Assembly (NCBI GenBank): GCA_002633005.1
Contig: NMRA01000129.1
Span: forward strand, 310,628-374,627
Direction: 5' to 3'
Length of the DNA stretch: 64,000 bases
DNA from: Phoronis australis
Taxonomy: Eukaryota > Phoronida > Phoronidae
Shown here: piece by piece, positions 48,265-60,847 of the stretch
Layout of the letters: each line of letters starts with the position of its first letter
How positions within the stretch are numbered: the first letter of the stretch is position 1
Made by a program: the position numbers and the translations under genes
The notes under the pieces: model-generated
The model's input: only the letters and a program-made list of their open reading frames with translations
Told to the model about the DNA's origin: nothing
Database searches by the model: none

Positions 48265-48722
48265 GTATGCTATCCAAATTATTTATGCGACAATATGTTG
48301 AAGGCCAGTTACAAATTCCACCGAGCTTCTGTTTACAGCATTTAGGTTATAGAAGAGAGTGCCGTTATTACGTTATTTCTAGAAAAAGTTTTATCATGAT
48401 AAAATTTCTTAATTATGAACAGTGTGTTTTCAGTTTCATTCACTGCAATGTAACAAAAGGGGTAAGAAAGTGTTGCTAATAACGACTTAGGGGAACCATA
48501 TTTTCCATTGGGAAGAATTTCCTTGATTGTTACGGCACTGCCATCGTTTATAATCAAATTTTTCCACATGCTTCAAAACTGCGACCCCAAGTATTTGAAG
48601 AAGTTGCTGAGTTTTCAGTGTCTAGAAAATTTGGTATCGCAACTTACATGTGCTGTGGACTACATGTGAAACAAAATCCCACTTAATTTAATGGTAATTC
48701 ACACTGTATCACTAATTTATAG

Positions 48723-48768
48723 GAAAATGGAGCAATGGTTGCCATAAAGAAGTTTAAAGATAGTGAAG
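48723..48768 (+). CDS. CDKL5: CDKL5 exon (VAIKK lysine)
   Basis: Residues 25-39, including VAIKKFKDSE; Lys33 corresponds to ATP-binding Lys42 of human CDKL5. Acceptor aatttatag, donor gaag|gtatgt, phase 0 in and 1 out. Confidence 0.94.
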
Positions 48769-49218
48769 GTATGTGTTGATGCTTGCCTTACAAGCTCTCA
48801 TGAGACCGACCCCAGTATAGTCATGACAATTGTTCCACAGTGTCTTCATGTTGTCTTCTATGGAGGTCTAATTCTCATTTATAATTGAGAACAATGTTCC
48901 GCCCAGCAATTGATCTGTTCCTGTGTTTAAGTATTAAGGAGCAGAGCAATAGCATATCATAATCAGTCATTTGCATGTCCTTTAGATCTCTCAGGAATGG
49001 GTTTGAACTTACGCACGACTGAAATTTTGGTGTTGTCATGATAACACAAGAAGGTTCAGTTCCCTCAAGGACAGTGAAAATGGCTTTTGATTTTCTAGAG
49101 GAGTTATGCTAATTCCTTGCATATTTAGCATAAAATATGGCATGCAAGGAAAATTTTGCTTTTCATAATCCCCAACTTTACAAAAACAGTCACGGTCAAT
49201 AAATACATAGTCATATGC

Positions 49219-49917
49219 TACAGAGATAACAAAACAATTATGCAATTAAACCTCACGCAACAAACTTTTCTTTCATTGCCAAATATATATATATTTTGCT
49301 ACCTGATTTAAGACTAGGGTTTCATTTGATCTCAGAACAGACAGAATACATCTCTGTTCAGGACTGCAATCTCCCCTTAGAGATTCTGGTATTGTCTAAG
49401 GTTTTCCAGCATTTCACAACGACTCAGAGAATAGTACTCATCTTCGATCTCTCTACTTAGAAAGATGTCATAAAATAACAATTAGCAGTTTTTAAGTTTT
49501 TCATATTTGCTTTGATGTTATTGGCCTTTGAAGTATAGAAAAGTTACAACTTCATCAATTTTTTGTTNTACAGAGATAACAAAACAATTATGCAATTAAA
49601 CCTCACGCAACAAACTTTTCTTTCATTGCAAATATATATATATTTTGCTACCTGATTTAAGACTAGGGTTTCATTTGATCTCAGAACAGACAGAATACAT
49701 CTCTGTTCAGGACTGCAATCTCCCCTTAGAGATTCTGGTATTGTCTAAGGTTTTCCAGCATTTCACAACGACTCAGAGAATAGTACTCATCTTCGATCTC
49801 TCTACTTAGAAAGATGTCATAAAATAACAATTAGTAGTTTTTAAGTTTTTCATATTTGCTTTGATGTTATTGGCCTTTGAAGTATAGAAAAGTTACACCT
49901 TCATCAATTTTTTGTTC
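49219..49917. repeat. ~350-bp direct duplication across a single N (intron, probable assembly artefact)
   Basis: 49219-49567 and 49569-49917 are nearly identical and meet at an N (49568). This is the pattern of unmerged contig ends. Confidence 0.8.
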
Positions 49918-50871
49918 AAAATACATGAAGAATTAATTACCTTTCGTTTCATGACATTGTTCTTAAAGAGAAAATGAATTGAATGAAACCAGTAACTAAT
50001 TTGTCTACGGTCTCTAGTTTCCTCCTCTGGAGGACAGTAGAATTAGAAATGCATAGTTACGTATCTCAAGAGCAGCCCCATTGCAACAAGGAAAATCTCC
50101 TTACACTAGTCATGGACGATCTTATGCCATCACCTTCTGGCAAGTAGATTAATTGTAATGTTTTTCTTTCGAGGCCTATTGTCTAGGTTAATGTATGTAC
50201 TTGACACATTCACAAGGAGTAATAACTCATTACTACACTTTTTGATTTTATTATTGTTTTCCCATTTGGTACTGTCATAGTTCTTCACATATTTAGAAAA
50301 CAATATGCCGGACAGGTGAAATTTTATTTGGTAAGATTTTCCACAAAAACCAAGATTAAGAAAACGTTAAATTTAGCTTAGCTTGCACTGTGTTGTTGCC
50401 ATGAAACAATATTTTTAAAATGGAAAAATTACTGTTTATTTAATAAGCAAATATTTTTGTGTGAAATAAGTAGAGAATTCCTGTTACAATATCTGTTTTC
50501 AACCCTACGATGTGGAGTCATCTTGATTTGGTCCCCAAAAATACTAAGACTTAGAGTTTGAATATTAAATCTTAAGTTGTGTATCACCAATTTTACTCTA
50601 CAAACTTGTATCAAACATAAACAACTCTTGTTTGATGTTTGACCAGGGTTTGTTTGAAGGGGTTCCTTAACTGTAAAAAGGTGTGGAGGAGAAAATTTAG
50701 TTTAACCCTCATCGTTTTTGAAACAGTTTGTACACATGTCAACCAAAAACTGCAAAATATCAATTTTAGCGAACAAATTGTGACATTTCATTTTTGGGTA
50801 ACACTAACAACTTACTACTTGATGGAGTTCAGAGATTCAGATTTTAGCGTAAAAAGTTGTATCACACTCTT

Positions 50872-51172
50872 ATTGTCAATTAATATAGGATTCAAAGCTC
50901 CACTATCCCACTATTTGTCAATTAATATAGGATTCAAAGCTCCACTATCCCACTATTTGTCAATTAATATAGGATTCAAAGCTCCACTATCCCACTATTT
51001 GTCAATTAATATAGGATTCAAAGCTCCACTATCCTACTATTTGTCAATTAATATAGGATTCAAAGCTCCACTATCCCACTATTTGTCAATTAATATAGGA
51101 TTCAAAGCTCCACTATCCTACTATTTGTCAATTAATATAGGATTCAAAGCTCCACTATCCCACTATTTGTCA
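50872..51172. repeat. 42-bp minisatellite, seven units (CDKL5 intron 3)
   Basis: Units of TTGTCAATTAATATAGGATT followed by CAAAGCTCCACTATCCCACTA repeat with only a C/T change in some copies. As 42 is a multiple of three, one frame (50639-51250) stays open as a 14-residue protein repeat. It has no splice or start support, so it is not called as a gene. Confidence 0.95.
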
Positions 51173-51723
51173 TTGTTACATTTTTTGAACCTAGACAGGC
51201 AACATTCTCGTTTGGTTTTCTCAACTGATGTCATTCTATGCAATCAATGAAAGTGATTATGATTGAAAAATTACCTTTTTGGAAGTAACGGTTCCGTAGT
51301 GCTCCACTTATTTTGCTCACAAATAATTGCTAAAAATGTCATTTTCCCGTTTTACCTGCAGATAACGTAAAATTTACAAAATGTTGCTGGATGACATCTA
51401 CGCGGTACATTGTCAAGCTAAAAATGAACTAGAATTTTCTTTATCTTAACTTTTTTGGTAAATTTTACAAAATTTCATTAGTCCACCATATAGTGTGTTA
51501 AGTCGGTGAAGAATTGTCTTAGTCGGGCAGGTCTCTGGTTTGATTGTGTATGTAGTGCTTATTTTTATGGCGAAGTACTTTATCTTTGAAGCCATACAGG
51601 TACACCATATGAATTGACAATTTGGTACATAGTATCAGTGACTGGTTATCTCTTATGGAGTGGACAACTTTTGACTGTTACTGCGTGGAATGTGTGTTTT
51701 ACTAATAGTGTGATTTATTTCAG

Positions 51724-51860
51724 AAAATGAGGATGTGAAAAGAACCACAATGCGGGAGTTGAAGATGCTGCGAGCCCTCAAACAGGAAAATATCGTCGAG
51801 CTCATCGAAGCATTCCGACGTCGTGGTAAACTGTATCTCGTGTTCGAATACGTTGAAAGG
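51724..51860 (+). CDS. CDKL5: CDKL5 exon (alpha-C helix to hinge)
   Basis: Residues 40-85. It holds the alpha-C glutamate (Glu51 in MRELKML), [25 protein letters not shown] and the hinge. Acceptor tgatttatttcag, donor aagg|gtatgc, phase 1 in and 0 out. Confidence 0.95.
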
Positions 51861-52567
51861 GTATGCTGTTGATTGTTCATGTGAACTGAACAATACCTTC
51901 TTTTACGCAGATGATTCTGCATTTACTCTGAATTTTGCGTTGACTTAAATGGGATAACATTGATGCTCATGTCAACTCTTTTGTGGGGTGCGTCACGTGA
52001 AAACATTGACGACAAGATGGTGAGAATGTACTGCCACTCTGTGTTTCAAATAGGCAGACAATTTGCAAATGGATTAGCCCTGGCTGCGGACTCACTACCA
52101 ATGCCACTCAGTCAACTCTAATTCATCCCCTTCCACTTCTCAGCCATCTTTCACCAGTTTTCACTTGATGCTCACCAGTATTTGCATCGATATTAAATTG
52201 TCTCTCCACCCCCACGATCGTCTCTGGTGGTCACCAGTTTACTACAGAAAAATTTATTTTATTTTTAATATGTAATATGTAAAACTAAAATACATGTTCC
52301 AGTAGTAAAATTAGTAGCAATAGTAGTAGTAATAGTCCTAGTCATAAAATATTATGATAATTATATGTTATGATAAGTCTGTTAAAGCAGATACTGACTG
52401 AGGTATGCTGGTCTAGTTCACCTTGGATAGGGTTTCTTCATTTGGTATGTCAGAATATTATAATATATGGTCGGTTTTCAGCACTGGAGTCTTCAAGGCA
52501 TAATCAGTATCTTCTTGGAGTAATAGGTTTAGAACTGCGTTAATTTCTTGAAATGGCTTCATTGCAG

Positions 52568-52688
52568 AACATGCTGGAAATTCTAGAAGAAAGTCCGAGT
52601 GGTGTCGCTCCTGAGAAAGTGCGCAGTTACGTGTATCAGCTGTGTAAGGCCATCCATTGGTGCCACTCAAATGAAGTTATACACAGAG
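52568..52688 (+). CDS. CDKL5: CDKL5 exon (alpha-E to HR of the catalytic loop)
   Basis: Residues 86-125: [31 protein letters not shown]. The catalytic Asp126 is split across the next junction. Acceptor cttcattgcag, donor agag|gtaata. Confidence 0.95.
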
Positions 52689-53721
52689 GTAATATCTGCA
52701 CAATTGTCTTAATTATGTATCTTATATGTTCAATTTTCAACGGGATTTGTCCGATTCTGTCGACATGTTTTGCAGGATTTCCTTTGCTACTTTAAAACCA
52801 GAAATAAAACCTCAAACTGTACTCAGATTTCTCCTAGCATGACAATAATTGGTTGTCACCATCAACATGAAAGATCACCCACGATTGTTACAATTGTGGA
52901 GCACGAAGCTTTGAATTTGGTGCGAATTAGCGGAAATTCCAGGTCGCCACAAGAAAATTGAGGTCACCAAGTCTGAGTTTGGAAAATTCTCTGACCCAAA
53001 AAATTGCCGTGCCGCTGTCATCTTTACTTAAAAGTATCGTGTACCTCTTCCATTTGTCTGTTAAATTATGTAATTTAAAATGTATAACATTTGTGGGGTA
53101 TATTGCATACATGAGACGTACACTGCTTCAGGCGATCCAAAGATGCCGATATTTCCGTCATCCAACTGTGGTGCCCATGTCAACCCTCCAATCACTTAAA
53201 CAAAGTTTTCCCTAGTTCATGATTTATTCACATATTATATATTGCGGAGTTTTATTTTGATCCACTCACCCCAATGCAATCTTACCGAATTTCTTTTGCC
53301 AACGTAGAACACAGGCGATCGGAAACACTGCAGGCACGTGTTACAACCCTTCCCGATTTTGCTGAAAATCTCCAATTTCCGTCTACTTCCTGTTGTAATT
53401 AGAGTGTGTCTGATATGTGGTGACAAATATAGTGATTTACTGAAATATATGGAACAATTGTCAACCAAAGGTATTGAATCTAGAAAAAATGTTATTCATT
53501 TAAATTTTGGGAGTCACCACAAAGTTTGAAGCGAATTGTGGTTGAATTATTGTCTGACTTTGATACTGGATGTGGCAACTTCTCGGTTCAATGGTGTAAA
53601 CACCGCTTTGTTTGACACAGTTCATACAAATCTGCACAACATTTTTCTACAAGATTGGCGAAAACTTGACGGTTCCATGTTCTTATCAGAGGTTCCACCA
53701 AACTATATTCCATCGTACAGA

Positions 53722-53850
53722 CATACACATGCACACACACACATGCACACAGTGCCACACACATGCACACACACACATGCGCACACACACACATGCACAC
53801 ACACACACACATGTGCACACACCCACACATGCGCGTGCGTGTGCCTACAC
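53722..53850. repeat. (CA)n-rich microsatellite
   Basis: ACACATGCACAC-type dinucleotide repeat with TG interruptions in CDKL5 intron 5. The ORFs over it on both strands are low-complexity artefacts. Confidence 0.95.
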
Positions 53851-54317
53851 ATCCACACAAGTCATGTGAATTAAGTCTAATAGTTAAAGTGTGAAACAAA
53901 ACCAGCTGGAATGTTTTTCTAAAAAATGCAGTAGGAAAGGGTCCTTCAGAATGGTAGGAGCTCGAAATCTTTATAAGCAACATTTAGTCTTTTATGCTAT
54001 AGTCATGTAACATTTGAAGTTATTAACATTGGGAATAATCTGATTCTTGCTACATTACATGTTATACAAAACTTTGAACATTCATTTGTTTTAACAGTTT
54101 AGTTGCTCAGTATAGTATTAATCTCTTTGAAATTTGGTACTTGTATGTTTTTGAAATTATTTTACAGTTTCCTCAAATAATTTTTAAACTGTATTATAAA
54201 AGTTAGTCAGCATGAAGTGTAAGGTAGCTGATGGTTTGTTATGCTGTGTATAGCTTGAATAATCACCATAGTGATATTTGAGGGAAAAATGTGACCAATT
54301 TTTGTTCATTCTTTCAG

Positions 54318-54377
54318 ATATCAAGCCAGAAAATTTACTGATTAGCAAGGAGAACACTCTCAAGTTGTGTGACTTTG
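54318..54377 (+). CDS. CDKL5: CDKL5 exon (catalytic loop DIKPEN to DFG)
   Basis: Residues 126-145: Asp126 of DIKPENLLIS and LKLCDF, with Gly146 completed by the next exon; Asp144 is the magnesium-binding DFG aspartate. Acceptor cattctttcag, donor tttg|gtaagt. Confidence 0.96.
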
Positions 54378-54719
54378 GTAAGTGAACCGGATTATTCAGA
54401 ACCTAGGCAAGCTGTATTAAGGGAAAGCTATGCGCAAATTAAGTTATTCATAAAATTGACTTGGGTTGTTGTGATGAAAGTAGCAAAAATTATTTGTAAT
54501 GAAAAATTATTGAAAACTGTGTGAACAAATGGTGACAAAAAGACATGTGGTGACTTGTTTGTTGGTTTGTAGTCACCTTTTAAGTTTGGGATTGAGGCCA
54601 TAAAAATTTCAATTAAAGATAATTATTGGCTAAAAGAGGGAAAAAGTCACCACGAATAGACTCCCAAAGTCTGATTATTTTGGTGAGAAGATATTTATAT
54701 TTATGCGCGCACATATTTA

Positions 54720-56400
54720 TATGTGGATGCAATATGCTGTCATCTGGCGTCTGTCTGGCGTCCTCTGCTCTATCTCCCAAACCTTTTGGCGTATGTTCAC
54801 GAAAGTTTGCATGTGTGTAACTTTCTTTCGTAGATTTGACAGCATGAGTGAACATTCGAACGGTTTCGAATACTGGTGTGCCCCCTAGTGGCAATTTTAG
54901 ATTTTTACGTTTACCTCTGCATCTTCAAAGGTCCTCAATGGATTTTCTTAAAATTTGGCATGTAGGCATCTATTAGTGAGATGATGCTATCCTCTCATTT
55001 TCTGATGGATTCAAGATCTTTTGTGTCATCGAGTGGCCATTTTTACTGTTTTCAAGTCTGTTTTTTGGCGTCGTCCCCTCTATCAACCGGAATGATTGTG
55101 AATGTTCTTACTGTGAAGAGGACAGCTGACGATGATTTTCTGAAGACTGTGGCTATTCCTAGTGGCAGTTTTGCTTTGTTTTGCGCCAATGGCTGTATCT
55201 TCTAAACACTGTGCAGGACTTTTATTTAATTTAGCATTATTGTATATTTACATGAAGTTGGCAATGGATGACGACGATTTTCCGATGGAGCTGACTGCTG
55301 GTGTGCCCCCTTGTGGCAGTTTTAGTTTTTTACGTTTGCCTCTCTATCTTCAAAGGTCCTCAACAGATTTTCATGAAACTTAGCTTAGCCATCTATTATC
55401 AAGATGACGCTATCCTCCCGTTTTCGGATGGATTCGAGGTATTTTGCGTCACCTAGTGGCCATTTTTTTCTGTTTTCGAGTTTGTTTGTCGGCGTCCGCC
55501 CCTCTGTCGACCAAACCACTTTAAGAATGATAAATTGTGAAAATTGGCATATATGTTGTTACTATGAAGAGAATGGCTGACGATGATTTTCCCACGACTT
55601 TGACCACTGTGGTGCCTCCTAGTGGCAATTTTGTTTTTTGTGCCCATGGCTGTATTTCCTAAACCCTCCATATAATCTTCACTAAATTTAGCAAGTGTAT
55701 AATGAAGGTGACAACAGATGACGACGACTTTCGTATGAATCTGACTACAGCCGTGCCCCCTGGTGGCAATTCTATTTTTTTACATTTACCTGTATCTTCA
55801 AAGGTCCTTAACGGATTTTCATTGGTAAGATGATGCTATACTTCCGTATTCGGTTGGATTCAAGATATTTTGCACCACCTGGTTGGCATTTTTGGTGTTT
55901 TCAAGTCTGTTTTTTTGGCGTTGGCCCCTCTATCAACCAAACCACTCTAAGGATGTTTTTAAAAATTAGATTGTGTTCTCAGTGTGAAGAGAATGGTTGA
56001 CAACGACAACTTTGACTGCTGTGGTGAATCCTGGTGGCAGTTTTGTTTTGTTTCGCGTTCATAGCTGTATCTCCTAAATCACTCCAGTATTTTTATTAAA
56101 TTTAGAAAGTATGAAGTTAACACAAGATGTCGACTTTCAGAAAGGACCGATGAACGCTGTGTCCCCTAGTGGCAATTTCATTCTTTTCCGTTTTCCTTTG
56201 TTTCTCTCAAGTTTTTTGACAGATAAAATTTACCATACCTTTTTATTAATATAGAAATGATGGCATGTTCTCGTATTTGGATGGATTCGACGTATTTTGT
56301 GCTATCTTGTGGCCATTTTTATGATACAAATTAACAACCCTATAAACACACCATTTGTGGTGCATTCGTGGGCACATTTCAGCGCTCCGGGTTGCACTTG
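54720..56400 (+). repeat. ~425-bp-unit tandem array T1, array 2 (CTCF-like motifs, CDKL5 intron 6)
   Basis: About four diverged units are present, in the same orientation as 39160-40410. Landmarks are AGATGATGCTAT at about 54977 and 55830 (AGATGACGCTAT at 55402), GGCCATTTTT and GGCTGTAT. CTCF-core words read on the minus strand include CCACTAGGGGGCAC (near 54885) and CCACCAGGGGGCAC (near 55758), plus weaker ones at 55305, 55447 and 55612. Confidence 0.8.
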
Positions 56401-56524
56401 TTACAATTGAAGTTTGTTGCAGGCATAGTTACTCCATGCTAATAGTGAATAATTGACGTGTATTTTTGTGAATCTGCTTATTTGATTTCTATATCTGTGA
56501 CTGATGCTTGTGTGCACTTTGCAG

Positions 56525-56615
56525 GATTTGCCCGTTCCATATCGGGGATCGGCAGCGGTAACTACACTGACTACGTGGCCACCAGATGGTACAGGTCCCC
56601 GGAGCTGTTGCTTGG
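56525..56615 (+). CDS. CDKL5: CDKL5 exon (activation loop)
   Basis: Residues 146-175 plus two bases: [20 protein letters not shown] then [10 protein letters not shown]. The activation motif is T-D-Y (160-162), where human CDKL5 has T-E-Y. Acceptor cactttgcag. The donor is taken as ttgg|gtgggt (GT at 56616), because phase 2 joins the next exon to give GAPYGKSVD. Confidence 0.94.
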
Positions 56616-57308
56616 GTGGGTAACATTGATGCAAGATTGACAGTCTAACAGTTTAAAGATTCTTGTATGTGGTACTAGTCAGTAATGTGAGACAATTGCG
56701 TGACTGTGTTTAACGTAATATGCAATCCATGCTCGGTGTATGTGACCAAATATAAGTAGTAAAGAGAAATCACTGTTGGAAACTATTTTTTATTCCACTC
56801 GTTACCAATGACTCATGAAGAACATATCGATGCTAGTCCTTATTTCGCTCTTGAACAATTGTGCTAGAACATTTTCTTGCAGTATAGGGCATAGATGGTG
56901 CATTGTACTAGCATTTTGTCATGTCATTATAACAAAACATGACACCGTTACAATCTCTTAAGCATTTTTTTACCAAATATCTTACAATTCATGACAAATT
57001 GTTGCCCAAATTAGTTCATACCAGTAAGTATCCAATGAACTTCTTGCACAATTACCAACTGCTATATTTCCTTCTTGTCTCTTGTTAAATGGTCGTAAGT
57101 ATCAAGACTCTGATCTGAGGAGGCTTGTTAATTACAAGCTGTTCAAAGATTTGTTCTTTGCTTTAACTTGAATTTATAATCAAAGAAATCTTTTCAGCTG
57201 GACTATTGTATTTGAATGTAATAATCTCATGAACTGAAATTGATATACTGCCAACATCCAATTATGAAAAAAGTTGTTGCCAATGGACACCAAAGAACCA
57301 TTATAAGC

Positions 57309-58084
57309 TTATTTCCACATTATTTCTACTCTTAACTGATGACCCCTGTCCCACACATAAAGCACTTTATCCATGGGGTCATAATGAGCGTGTGCTGCAT
57401 AGCCATATTCATTACTGTAACTTATACCTGGGTTGGTGACAATGTTGTTGTCACATGTGTCAAACACATGCGAGATGGAGCTGCTTTCATAACGATAGCT
57501 GTCGGTCATGTAAAGTTTGCCGCAGACCATAAATGCATTGCCCTTTGACGTTTTTGTGATGGGAATTTGCCAGGTTTTGTCAACGGCGAATGTCAGTGGG
57601 TCAACCCTGCCCAAGACGAAGTTACAATTTTGGTCTACGTTTGCCCAAACAATATAAACCCCTGTTTCATCGAATTCAATGTCAATATCAGAAAATCCGT
57701 GCCACTGGTAAGAGCATTTATTTCTAAAGGCCACGTTAGTGCCGAAGTTTGACAATTTAATCAATTTGTATGGCTTGCTCAAGTTTGCCAAGTCATACAC
57801 AAGTACCAGTGATGCATTTGTCTGTGCGCATAACAGTTTTCCACCAATCATCTGGGCTTGAGCGCCATCGCAACCTGTTGGCAAGCTGTAAGACTTGACA
57901 TTTTGGTTGTTTGTGAAGTCTGCCTCTGAAGGATATAGGTTTAGAGTTCTTGCATTATCGTAACCATCCATGCTGTAGAACGCTCCTGTTTTTGATAGTT
58001 GGTCCCTTCCAAATGTACCTTGAGTAGAGCCTCTTTGGGAGAGAACCTGTCCCTTCTTGAACCCCAGTATGTCTCTGCATTTGG
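57309..58084 (-). CDS. nested olfactomedin-domain gene, last exon (whole OLF domain)
   Basis: The acceptor cattcacag ends at 58085. Two bases join the upstream A to give Thr, then about 257 codons run to the stop. It starts KCRDILGFKKG, then GTFGRDQLSKTGAFYSMDG. It includes the olfactomedin core: a DIEFDETGVYIVWAN strand, TWQIPITKTSKGNAFMVCG, EYGYAAHAHYDP and a final YVWDRGHQLRVEIMW. OLF domains are calcium-binding five-bladed beta-propellers in secreted proteins. With the coiled coil encoded upstream, the plan resembles sea urchin amassin and other coiled-coil OLF proteins, which aggregate cells or matrix. It lies antisense inside CDKL5 intron 7. Confidence 0.9.
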
Positions 58085-59571
58085 CTGTGAATGCAATTGG
58101 TTATGCGTGACTACTCCACATTCAGCTACTGATGGGCAGATTATGTTAAATATTATCAACTGTACAAAGTATAGTCTGTGAAAATGCCTTTGTTTAGGTT
58201 AAATTATTTTGATTGAAACGGTGGAAAATAAATTGCAATCTGTGTTTTTCGGGTCAAAACTTGTCTCAAGTTTTAGACATTAAATGTCACAAAAATTACC
58301 ACAGTTCCAAAGGCTATACATGACTACACTCATCTGTACAAAGTGTGTGGAGTTTTGTGTTTCATGACCGCGTTTTGTCGTTCAGCAACTTTTCCAGACG
58401 TGAGGGGTTCTGAACGTGCGATGACATCTGGCTCTTTTGTTAACTGCCCAGCACACTTTGTTGTGCCGTATGACAACAAGCAGGCCAATTATCTCCCAGG
58501 CTTCAAACGGTTACCGAAACCTGGCAGAATGGATTGTCTTAACTTCTGTTGTAGTTGGACAATTTTGGTGATTCAAAAACTAAATATGATCACCGTTTGA
58601 CAAGGAATTAAGAAATGCTGTTTGTTTATGTTCAAATATGTTACAACTTATCTTTCATTTTTAGCAGAACAGACCAGTTAGGCTACATACCATATGATCG
58701 GTGATTAGAGTAATTATCGAACAAAAGAGAGCTGGCCCTCTAACCATAAATGCGAAAAAGAAGTTATCAGTGGTGTAAAATATTGGCTACAGGGGTTATC
58801 TCCCCAACTTGTTGTTGGGCTATAGAATCGAACTAGTTGGGAGCAACGGGAAAACGACGTAATGTTTCAGGATTTTTACTAGGACACCTAACAAAATCTT
58901 AGGCCGCATTGGTGACCTGCTTGTCGCCAAATTGAGCCCTGGCATTTTTGGAGAAGCATTAAAATGCTTTCTAAAGATGATAACATTGCAGCTCCAGCAC
59001 ATCTCTTATAAGATATTTTGTTTTAATTTTCTAAAACGACTTTAGCAAAAATGATATTGACAAGGAAATGCTAACAATTCTTTTTGACTCACTTGCTCGT
59101 AAAATCAATCTTCCAGGAAACCAATCAGGATTCAAGTTCTGTCACTTATTTTTATCATGGGCAATATCCTGTCATGGATTTCATTGTTTTAGTCCTAACT
59201 ACTGCAAACTTGTTATTTGCCAGGTGGCGCAAACGAATAACGAGTCTTGGTTTTTGTTACCCGAATAGAGAACCGGAGAAGCAGTTGACTAGCATGGGGT
59301 CATTCGTGAACTTAGGGCCCCACGTGTCTACCTAAGTGCCTGGATGTCAGATGGTATCATTAACTCTACCGTAGGAATTTCAAGTTGTCCATTCACTCAC
59401 CATTCTGTTTAGTTTCTTCGTTCTTACTTACAGTCTCATTCATCAACATGGCATAGGTCAAATTCAGGTGACCTGTAATTATATTAAACCAGCTGTTACA
59501 ATTTGCTTAACACCGACATCAACAAACTTTGTCTCAGTCATCTTTTTTGAAAGTGTAGTTTTGAAAGGGTA

Positions 59572-59960
59572 GTGTACAAATTTATCTGTGCTGGATGTGG
59601 CTCCAGTTATATTGGCGAAACTGTTCGCCATTTAAAAATAACAGGACCAGGGAACATACTATAAATTCGGCCAGAAGTTCACATGTAAATATTCATCAAC
59701 AGAGCTCCAATCATTGTTATCAGCAGTGCTCTTTCAATGACTTTGCAATAATAGACCAGGCAGAAACAACAAAGAAGCTTAAAATTGTGAGGCTCTACAC
59801 ACCAGCAGGGGGATGCACAATCTCAAGGCAACTGGCACACAACAGGTTGTCATTGTTGGTCTAGTTTATTGTCACTCCCTGTAACTGACTCTATCTGTGC
59901 TTCATCACTTGTTGCTGGGCCTAGCTAGGTGGCCACTGTATTCTCTCTTCTGATGATGGT
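59572..59960 (+). mobile_element. Penelope-like element remnant (GIY-YIG endonuclease end)
   Basis: VYKFICAGCGSSYIGETVRH, then after a +1 frame slip RTREHT, is the typical N-terminal half of a Penelope GIY-YIG domain. Downstream, CTGATGATGGTGTTTGAATA with ACCGAAACATGTC resembles the usual element terminus. It is frameshifted and 5'-truncated, hence dead. It sits in the intron of the nested OLF gene in the opposite orientation. Confidence 0.65.
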
Positions 59961-60104
59961 GTTTGAATAAATGACACCGAAACATGTCAAAGTGAATTTA
60001 CTGCAGCTGCTGTAGATAACCGCAAATGTTGTTGAACAACGTGATCCACATAATTTTTTCATCAATGGACCATTTACACGATCAGCTAAATTTTACACTA
60101 ATTA

Positions 60105-60185
60105 TGTTAGAGTGCAAGACTGACAAAGGCAAAGTACCTGAGTTCAAATCCCTCCTCGCTCCTGGGGAAAAGTCTGAAATATGTG
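60105..60185 (+). repeat. possible tRNA-derived SINE fragment
   Basis: TTAGAGTGCAAGAC resembles a degraded A box. GAGTTCAAATCCC is a B-box-like word 35-40 bases further, followed by a short unique tail. The stems do not pair as in a tRNA. Confidence 0.3.
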
Positions 60186-60847
60186 CTCACCACTACTGAC
60201 CACCACAAGTCAGTGTACCTGACATACCCGTGGTCCTCCTAAGAATGTTGTGACATTTGAGGATGACCGCAAAAATAGCCGACTGAAATGTCTTGCCAAT
60301 GTAAATAGGCGAGAAGTTGTTATAGACCATTATAATGACGATTCATTGTTATTTAGTCTTCCTACTGCCTGAAAAAATTGCTGGGTTTTGGTTTTGAAGG
60401 CTTTGGATTCTACAAACTGCAAGTGGTCACATTCTTGTAAAACATTATTTGATTACAATTGATACCATCCAAACCATGGTAACAACAAAGAAACTGTTTC
60501 TTAACTTTGAAGTAGCCCAGCTATTTGACATTATGAAATTACAATCGACTGCCAAATTATGTCCTTAACTAAAGAATTTATAGGATTACAGTAATTTGAT
60601 GGCATGATTTAAAGAAACAGATGAGATATATTTTATGGGACAGGTTTAAATTTCCATTCTCTTCATAATTAACACATTGTCTTATTTTCATTGTATGGTT
60701 GCTACAGTATCAGAAAATAGCTACTTTTGGCAGTAAGATTTTCTAAGTTTTTTCACATTAATGTAGTCATCTCTGCACTTCAAAATAATATATGAGAAAA
60801 GACATCCAAGCATTGAAATTGAATTAAAATTTCATGAAGTATCTTAC

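Noticed and set aside
53536-53983. His/Thr- and Cys/Val-rich ORFs
   Set aside because: Translation of the CA-type microsatellite.
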